From: Mycobacterium sp.
Lineage (GTDB): Bacteria; Actinomycetota; Actinomycetes; Mycobacteriales; Mycobacteriaceae
Assembly: GCF_029961025.1 (NCBI RefSeq)
Contig: NZ_JASBVP010000011.1
Coordinates: forward strand, 124,001-188,000
Reading direction: 5' to 3'
Length of the DNA: 64,000 nucleotides
Below the pieces are notes generated by a model. The model did not search any database. It worked only from the letters and a program-made list of their open reading frames with translations, and had not been told where the DNA came from. The translations under genes were made by a program, and so were the position numbers. Each line of letters begins with the position of its first letter. Within the stretch, counting starts at the first letter, position 1. Positions 59,068 to 64,000 of this stretch are shown piece by piece.

Positions 59068-60009
59068 CTATGACGAGCCGGGTGCCCCACCATCGCCCTG
59101 CGGCCCCCGGGCGACGATCACCGGTATCAGCGCGGAGTTCACGACCGCCCGGCTCACCGAACCCAGGAGCATGCCGGGAAATCCGCCGCGGCCGTGGCTG
59201 CCCACCACCACCAGCTGAGCCGCGTCCGCCTGTTCGAGCAGCCGGTACGCCGGCCGGTCGGCAACGACGAGTTTGTGCACGACAACATCGGGGTAGCGTT
59301 CCCGCCACCCCGACAAACGTTCGGCCAGGACTTCTTGCTCACGGACTTCGAAATCCGCCCACTCGATTGGCGCCTGACCGGGGCGGCCGAACTCGAGCGG
59401 ACCCATGTCGCTCCAGGCGTGCAGCGCCACCAGGTCCACGCCGCGCCTGGAGGCCTCGTCGAAGGCGATCTCGGTTGCCAACTCCGATGCCGGTGAGCCG
59501 TCGATACCGACTACCACGGGGGCCCGCGGCGACCTGGCCTTAAGCGCATCCTCATCGTGGATCACCGCAACCGGGCAGTGCGCGTGGCGCACCAGACCGG
59601 AGCTGACCGATCCCAACAAAGCCCGGGCCACCGCGCCCTGACCGCGGCAACCCACCACGACCATGTCAGCCTCCCGGGACAGCTCCACCAGCGTGGGCAC
59701 GACCGGGGCGTAGCGCACCTCGCTCGTCACCGCCGATGCCCGACGCGGTGCGGTGGCCTCGACCGCGAGCTTATGGGCCGCCTCGAGGATCTCGCGCGCC
59801 TGGGCTTCCCGCCGCTCCCAGTAGTCTGAAGCCGCCTGAATTTCCGTCCACCCCTCCGGAGCGACCACCTGCGGCGGAACTACGTGCACCAACTTGAGCG
59901 GCACATTACGCATCTCGGCGTCTCGCGCCGCCCATCCGACCGCTGCGGTCGAGGACGGTGAACCATCGACACCGGCCACAATCCCCAGCGGCGCTGGCTG
60001 ACGCGACAT
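59068..60009 (-). CDS. Tandem universal stress protein
   Basis: 313 aa, two Usp domains with both ATP loops: VVGCRGQGAVARALLGSVSS (first) and [20 protein letters not shown] (second); domain starts IVAGVDGSPSSTAAVGWAA and [19 protein letters not shown]. Two extra inserts (VVAPEGWTEI and EFGRPGQAPIEW) resemble the Rv2026c/Rv1996 branch. ATG 60009 follows AAGGAGGAGACGG. A DosR-type site lies about 100 bp upstream on this strand. Confidence 0.9.
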   Translation of the reverse strand: MSRQPAPLGIVAGVDGSPSSTAAVGWAARDAEMRNVPLKLVHVVPPQVVAPEGWTEIQAASDYWERREAQAREILEAAHKLAVEATAPRRASAVTSEVRYAPVVPTLVELSREADMVVVGCRGQGAVARALLGSVSSGLVRHAHCPVAVIHDEDALKARSPRAPVVVGIDGSPASELATEIAFDEASRRGVDLVALHAWSDMGPLEFGRPGQAPIEWADFEVREQEVLAERLSGWRERYPDVVVHKLVVADRPAYRLLEQADAAQLVVVGSHGRGGFPGMLLGSVSRAVVNSALIPVIVARGPQGDGGAPGSS

Positions 60010-60104
60010 CCCGTCTCCTCCTTAAGCCGCCAAACGAACCGTGCCAGCACCGGCAGCGATCCGCAGGTGGTACTGACGTTAGCCGACCCCCGGCAGCCGG
60101 TCAG

Positions 60105-60118
60105 GAGGCAAAGGTCCC
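60105..60118 (-). promoter_or_regulatory. DosR-like box before the stress protein
   Basis: On the minus strand GGGACCTTTGCCTC, similar to the GGGACCAATGCCCC site before 47039; second half-site weaker. Confidence 0.5.
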
Positions 60119-60287
60119 TGATTCGAAGGGCACTACGGAGGTGGCTGCGGGTTTTGCGTCCGCGCGTTCGCCCGACCGAGCACGGGCCGAGCGAGGACTT
60201 TAGCCACTATCGGTGCCGGTGTCAGACGCCATAGCGTCGAGTCCATCAGGTATCGCGCAGCACCCAGAACCCCGTAAGGAGGGGACC

Positions 60288-60554
60288 ATGACCGAAACGC
60301 CGCAGAAAACGGTGGCAGAACGCCTGGTCGGCTTGTCCGACGACGTGCTCGAATCGCTGGAAACCGGACGCACCGCAGCCATCGAGGCGGTGCGCAAGTT
60401 CGTCGATGAGGTGACCCCTGTGGTTGCCGAAGAGGGGCGGCGCAAGAAAGTCGTCGACGCCGCACTGGATTTGGCCGAGGAACTTGTCAAGGCGCATCTC
60501 GAGTTCTTGCGCAGCGTGGTGCGAAGCGTTGGTCACACCCTGAGCAAGGAGTAA
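60288..60554 (+). CDS. Small amphipathic helical protein
   Basis: 88 aa from ATG 60288, with AAGGAGGGGACC just upstream. It is almost entirely predicted helix with regularly spaced hydrophobics (LVGLSDDVLESLETGRTAAI, AALDLAEELVKAHLEFLRSV), resembling phasin-like or apolipoprotein-like helices that coat lipid surfaces. No family is recognised with certainty. It lies 70 bp before the pyruvate-kinase-like gene and may form an operon with it. A lipid-droplet role next to the tgs1-containing island would be speculation. Confidence 0.75.
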   Translation: MTETPQKTVAERLVGLSDDVLESLETGRTAAIEAVRKFVDEVTPVVAEEGRRKKVVDAALDLAEELVKAHLEFLRSVVRSVGHTLSKE

Positions 60555-60624
60555 AGCGAGTAAGTCGGCGTCGGGCTGATCAGCGCGCCCCGCTGTCTCG
60601 GCGCCCTGGACGGGAGGAAGCGAG

Positions 60625-62532
60625 GTGTTGGTGTCCGCTCAGCCCAGCCGTCCCGAGCCGCCCAGCCAGGAGGCACACCGCTCTGAGCTGATACGGCCAG
60701 ATCCCGTCGCACAGTTACTGCGGCTGGAAAACGAGGTCAACCAGCTGCTGAACCAATTGGGCGAAGCGGAATCGCTGTGGTCACACTCGCTGGCCACGGT
60801 GGCCGAAGAGCAGCGCATCAGTGCACGAAATCTCGTGCACTACTGGGCGATCCGGCAAAACGACTTGCGTGATCTGCAGTCGCGCCTGGCCGCGTTCGGC
60901 TTGTCGTCGCTGGGCCGCAGCGAGGCCCACGTCGAGGCCACCCTGCTGCTGGTGCGCTCGGCGATCGGTGCGATGCGGGGCAACGGCTGGCACCCACCGC
61001 GACCCCCGACGGTGCGAATGGAGGAAGGGATACGGCTGCTGCGCCAGCGAACCATCGCCCTTCTCGGCCCCCAACCCATGGGACGGGTGACCCGCATCAT
61101 GGTCACCCTTCCCTCCGAGGCCGCCGAAAACGACGGCCTGGTGCGCGAACTGATGCGACGCGGCATGAACCTCGCCCGGATCAACTGCGCCCACGATGAC
61201 GCGCGGGCGTGGCGGGCAATGGCCCGCAACGTGCGAGGGGCCGCCGAAGCGACCGGCCGAGCGTGCTTGATCGCGATGGATCTGGCCGGACCCAAACTGC
61301 GCACCGGCCCATTGCAGCCCGGCCCGCGCGTCGTCAAGCTTCGTCCACGAAAGAACCCTCTCGGGGAAGTCGTTGCTCCGGGCCGGGCGTGGCTGACCGC
61401 GGCGGACGAGCCGGTGAGCCCACCCCAGGACGACATGCCGACAATCCCCGTGCCCCGCGATTGGCTGGGTCGCCGCAGAGCAGGGGAGGTGTTGCGGGTG
61501 CGCGACACCCGCGGATCTGCTCGTCGCCTGGTGTTGCACGACGCCGAGCAAACACCCACTGGCGTGCCGGGACTGGTCATCACGGCCGACAAGACAACCT
61601 ATTTGGGGACCGGAACGGTTCTGCACGTCGACGGGGACGACGATCCGGCCGAGATCGGCAAGCTGGCACATGTTCCGCAGAGCCTGCTGTTGCACCGCGG
61701 GGATATTCTCAAGCTGACGCGAGACTGCACTCCCGCCCCTGTGCAGCCCGACGGGGTAGCACAAATCGGCTGCACGCTCCCGGAGATCTTCGAATACGCC
61801 CGTCCTGGGGAGAGCGTCCAACTCGATGACGGCCGCATCGGCGGCCACATCGTGAGCGTCGACGATGCGGCGTTGAGCATCCGTATCGACCACGCCGCCG
61901 ACGGCGGGTCCCGGCTTGGCGCCGACAAGGGCATCAACGTCCCCGACACCCACCTGCCGATTCCGGCGCTAACCGCCAAAGACATCGAAGACCTGTCGGT
62001 GGTCGCGGAATTAGCCGACGTGGTGGAGATGTCGTTTGTCCGCCACCCCTCGGATGTCGAAAGACTGCTCAGCGAGGTGGACAGGCTCGGCGCGCAACAC
62101 CTGGGGATCATTCTGAAAATCGAAACCCGGCAGGCGTTTGAGCATCTGCCGCAACTGCTGTTGACCGTGATGCGTCACCCGCGGGCGGGGGTGATGATTG
62201 CCCGCGGAGATCTCGCCGTCGAGTGCGGCTTCGATCGGCTGGCGGAATTACAGGAGGAGATCCTCTGGCTGTGCGAGGCCGGCCACCTTCCGGTGGTCTG
62301 GGCGACGCAGGTGCTTGAGCAACTGGCGAAAACCGGCAACCCGTCACGCGCGGAAATCAGCGATGCCGCAATGAGCGAGCGGGCCGAGTGCGTGATGCTC
62401 AACAAAGGCCCCTACATTGGTGACGCCGTGGTGATCCTCGACAAGATCCTTCGGCGCATGGCAGGACACCACCAAAAACGCACCGGCCTGCTGCGGTCGC
62501 TGCGCTCGTGGCGTCCCACCCGCCCGGCTTAA
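60625..62532 (+). CDS. Pyruvate-kinase-like protein with N-terminal extension, lacking the C-terminal domain
   Basis: 635 aa from GTG 60625 (GGGAGGAAGCG ahead). Residues 1-150 are a helical extension not found in normal pyruvate kinase. The TIM barrel and inserted B domain follow: RIMVTLPSEAAENDGLVREL, GMNLARINCAHDDARAW, MDLAGPKLRTG, ILKIETRQAFEHL, GVMIARGDLAVECGFDRL, ATQVLEQLAKTGNPSRAEIS. Most substrate and metal residues survive, but the SGET loop reads LNKGPYIGDAV. The allosteric C-terminal domain is missing. It could be an unregulated pyruvate kinase or a related phosphotransferase. Confidence 0.82.
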   Translation: MLVSAQPSRPEPPSQEAHRSELIRPDPVAQLLRLENEVNQLLNQLGEAESLWSHSLATVAEEQRISARNLVHYWAIRQNDLRDLQSRLAAFGLSSLGRSEAHVEATLLLVRSAIGAMRGNGWHPPRPPTVRMEEGIRLLRQRTIALLGPQPMGRVTRIMVTLPSEAAENDGLVRELMRRGMNLARINCAHDDARAWRAMARNVRGAAEATGRACLIAMDLAGPKLRTGPLQPGPRVVKLRPRKNPLGEVVAPGRAWLTAADEPVSPPQDDMPTIPVPRDWLGRRRAGEVLRVRDTRGSARRLVLHDAEQTPTGVPGLVITADKTTYLGTGTVLHVDGDDDPAEIGKLAHVPQSLLLHRGDILKLTRDCTPAPVQPDGVAQIGCTLPEIFEYARPGESVQLDDGRIGGHIVSVDDAALSIRIDHAADGGSRLGADKGINVPDTHLPIPALTAKDIEDLSVVAELADVVEMSFVRHPSDVERLLSEVDRLGAQHLGIILKIETRQAFEHLPQLLLTVMRHPRAGVMIARGDLAVECGFDRLAELQEEILWLCEAGHLPVVWATQVLEQLAKTGNPSRAEISDAAMSERAECVMLNKGPYIGDAVVILDKILRRMAGHHQKRTGLLRSLRSWRPTRPA

Positions 62533-62540
62533 GTCCCGCC

Positions 62541-63809
62541 TTAGCCCGCGGCACTGTGCACCGGTGCGGGGTAAGGCGCCCCGAAATCGGGTACAACACG
62601 GTAGCCGTGCCGCCGGGCAGCGGCCGCGCAGCGCCGCAGCAATGCTCCCAACCCGATGAACGTGGCCTGATCGAAGATCATCGGTGTCAGCAACCGGTTG
62701 TGCACGAAACCGAACCCTATTCCGCTGGCCGGGTCGGCCCATCCGATCGATCCGCCTAAACCGGCGTGACCGAACCCGGGCAGCAGGCCCGGGATGGGCA
62801 CCGCGTGATACCCCATGTGCCAGGACAGCGGCAGGAATAGGTTGTAGTCCGGCCGCAGGCTTGGCCTGCCGGGAAGTCCTGCTACCAGCTCCGAAGACAA
62901 AAACTGGAAACCGTCGAGTCGGCCGTGATTGGCGATCGCGCCGTAAAGCCGCGCCAGCGCCCGCGCCGTACAGACCCCGTTGGCCGCCGGTACCTCACCG
63001 TCGAGCATTGGGATATCGCCCTGGACAAAGGCTTTCATTCCCGGAAAATACATTGCGCCGAACGCGGCCGAGAACGGGAACGCGGCAATCTTCGGGGCCA
63101 CGAAATTGACCAGCGGGTTTGCCCGGACACTTTGCGGGATGATGATCTGGGCGGTTTGCGTCGGGGCCGTGGCCGGCGGCCGACCCAGATGCAGCCCGTC
63201 GCTGTTCAGCGGTGCCGCCAGTTCCGTGCGGATCAGCTCACCCATCCCCTTGCCGGTGACCGCGCGCGCCAGGCCGGACATCAGCCACCCGTAGGTCAGC
63301 GCATGGTAGGCCGGTTTGCCCAGCAGCCGACCCGCTGGCGCCGCCGCCAGCCGGGCCTCCATCAGCCGGGCGTTCATCAACTCGGCACCGCTGACGCCGC
63401 CCAGCTGGGATAGCCCGGCGCGGTGACCCATCACGTCCCGAATGGTGATGGCCGACTTGCCGTTGGCGCCGAATTCCGGCCAGTAGTCGGCAACCGGCGC
63501 GTCATAGGCGAGCAATCCCCGGTCGACAAGCCGATGAATGACCGTGGACGTTAAACCTTTGGTTACCGAAAACACCATCGCGCCGGTATCCGCCGACCAC
63601 GCCACCGTGCCGCGGCGATCGGCCCATCCCGTCCACACGTCGACAACCGGTCTGCCGTCGAGATAGACCGAGAGGGCACCGCCACCGAGACGGCGTCCCG
63701 GAAACAACCTGGCGAAACTACGTACAACGCATGCAAAATGGGGATCAGCCGCACCCGCAACCCCCGCCGGCAGCCGGCCCTCTGACCGGGAAATGCTTGC
63801 CCGCCTCAT
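62541..63809 (-). CDS. lipL: Beta-lactamase-fold serine esterase (LipL type)
   Basis: 422 aa. Class-C beta-lactamase/carboxylesterase-VIII fold: catalytic SVTKG (S-x-x-K) in GAMVFSVTKGLTSTVIHRL, Tyr motif in YHALTYGWLMSGLARAVTG, FPGRRLGGGALSVYLDGRPV near the start, GFGHAGLGGSIGWADP (HxG/GxG-like) near the end. It is close in wording to M. tuberculosis LipL (Rv1497), an esterase. Convergent with the pyruvate-kinase-like gene, only 8 bp apart. Confidence 0.85.
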   Translation of the reverse strand: MRRASISRSEGRLPAGVAGAADPHFACVVRSFARLFPGRRLGGGALSVYLDGRPVVDVWTGWADRRGTVAWSADTGAMVFSVTKGLTSTVIHRLVDRGLLAYDAPVADYWPEFGANGKSAITIRDVMGHRAGLSQLGGVSGAELMNARLMEARLAAAPAGRLLGKPAYHALTYGWLMSGLARAVTGKGMGELIRTELAAPLNSDGLHLGRPPATAPTQTAQIIIPQSVRANPLVNFVAPKIAAFPFSAAFGAMYFPGMKAFVQGDIPMLDGEVPAANGVCTARALARLYGAIANHGRLDGFQFLSSELVAGLPGRPSLRPDYNLFLPLSWHMGYHAVPIPGLLPGFGHAGLGGSIGWADPASGIGFGFVHNRLLTPMIFDQATFIGLGALLRRCAAAARRHGYRVVPDFGAPYPAPVHSAAG

Positions 63810-64000
63810 AAGGCACAGGATCTATCGGCGATGTGTCCCCCGACGAGTGAAGGAGGACCCGAGATCACCGCCATAAGTCACTGGTCAGAAAGGCCGAAAG
63901 TCTAATCCCGGTGGGCCTAAAGGCCTATCGAGCTGCGGGGCGACTCCAAAGCCGCGGCGTGCTTATCGATCACGCGCGCCCGCATCGGTGACCGGTGGCC

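Noticed and set aside
63911..63930. GTGGGCCTAAAGGCCTATCG as a DosR box
   Set aside because: Plausible spacing-wise, but the controlled gene would lie outside the window and the core has several mismatches.

Overview
The window reads as chromosomal, or possibly large-plasmid, DNA of a Mycobacterium, most likely a slow-growing non-tuberculous species. The evidence is the high GC content and recognisable counterparts of M. tuberculosis dormancy (DosR-regulon) genes: pfkB, the Rv2030c-type fusion, hspX, several tandem universal stress proteins, an Rv0569-type DUF1918 protein, the triacylglycerol synthase tgs1, an Acg-type nitroreductase, an Rv2004c-type kinase and pncB2. Gene identifications were made by reading the translations and recalling families; no database search was possible.

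Layout. 1-5.8 kb: pfkB (partial), the Rv2030c homologue and hspX on the minus strand. They diverge, across DosR boxes, from an HtrA-like protein whose catalytic residues are lost; a PIG-L deacetylase and a thiol peroxidase follow. 6-12 kb: a sulfur-handling block (YeeE/YedE and TauE transporters, DUF2892, flavoprotein disulfide reductase) and a Na+/H+ antiporter. 12.1-19.8 kb: a wreck of a second cytochrome oxidase gene, ctaD. It abuts a flavoprotein fragment and is split by an IS21-like element, which is itself split by a two-recombinase (Tn554-like) element. 19.9-23.6 kb: sulfide:quinone oxidoreductase, thioredoxin, an AhpD-like protein, a CstR-like repressor and DUF302. 23.6-30.5 kb: a universal stress protein, DUF1918 and two P-type ATPases. 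30.5-39.2 kb: a minus-strand set of genes for a GltD-like Fe-S flavoprotein, pyruvate:ferredoxin oxidoreductase, a dihydroorotate-dehydrogenase-like protein, a PNPOx-fold protein and a fatty-acyl-AMP ligase. 39.3-48 kb: tgs1, a methyltransferase, OsmC, a nitroreductase, a kinase, universal stress proteins and a Met/Gly-rich exported protein. 48-50 kb: decayed sigH/rshA, an AT-richer stretch and a slipin remnant. 50-64 kb: LPG-synthase-type acyltransferase, a Cu-ATPase, pncB2, rhomboid, DNA ligase, a frameshifted esterase, a universal stress protein, a small helical protein, a pyruvate-kinase-like protein and a LipL-type hydrolase.

Two regulatory layers run through the block. (a) DosR-type palindromes (GGGACTWWAGTCCC-like) sit between divergent stress genes at about 2.9-3.0, 24.6, 39.25, 43.3, 47.0 and 60.1 kb. 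(b) A second palindrome, TACCCCTAGGGGTA, or a close variant, lies before the peroxiredoxin, sqr, the AhpD-like gene, the CsoR-family regulator itself and OsmC. That regulator has the two Cys but lacks the copper-ligand His, as in the persulfide sensor CstR. I infer a hypoxia plus reactive-sulfur island: sulfide oxidation, persulfide/peroxide reduction and sulfur-anion transport on one side; anaerobic pyruvate oxidation, lipid storage, NAD salvage and chaperones on the other.
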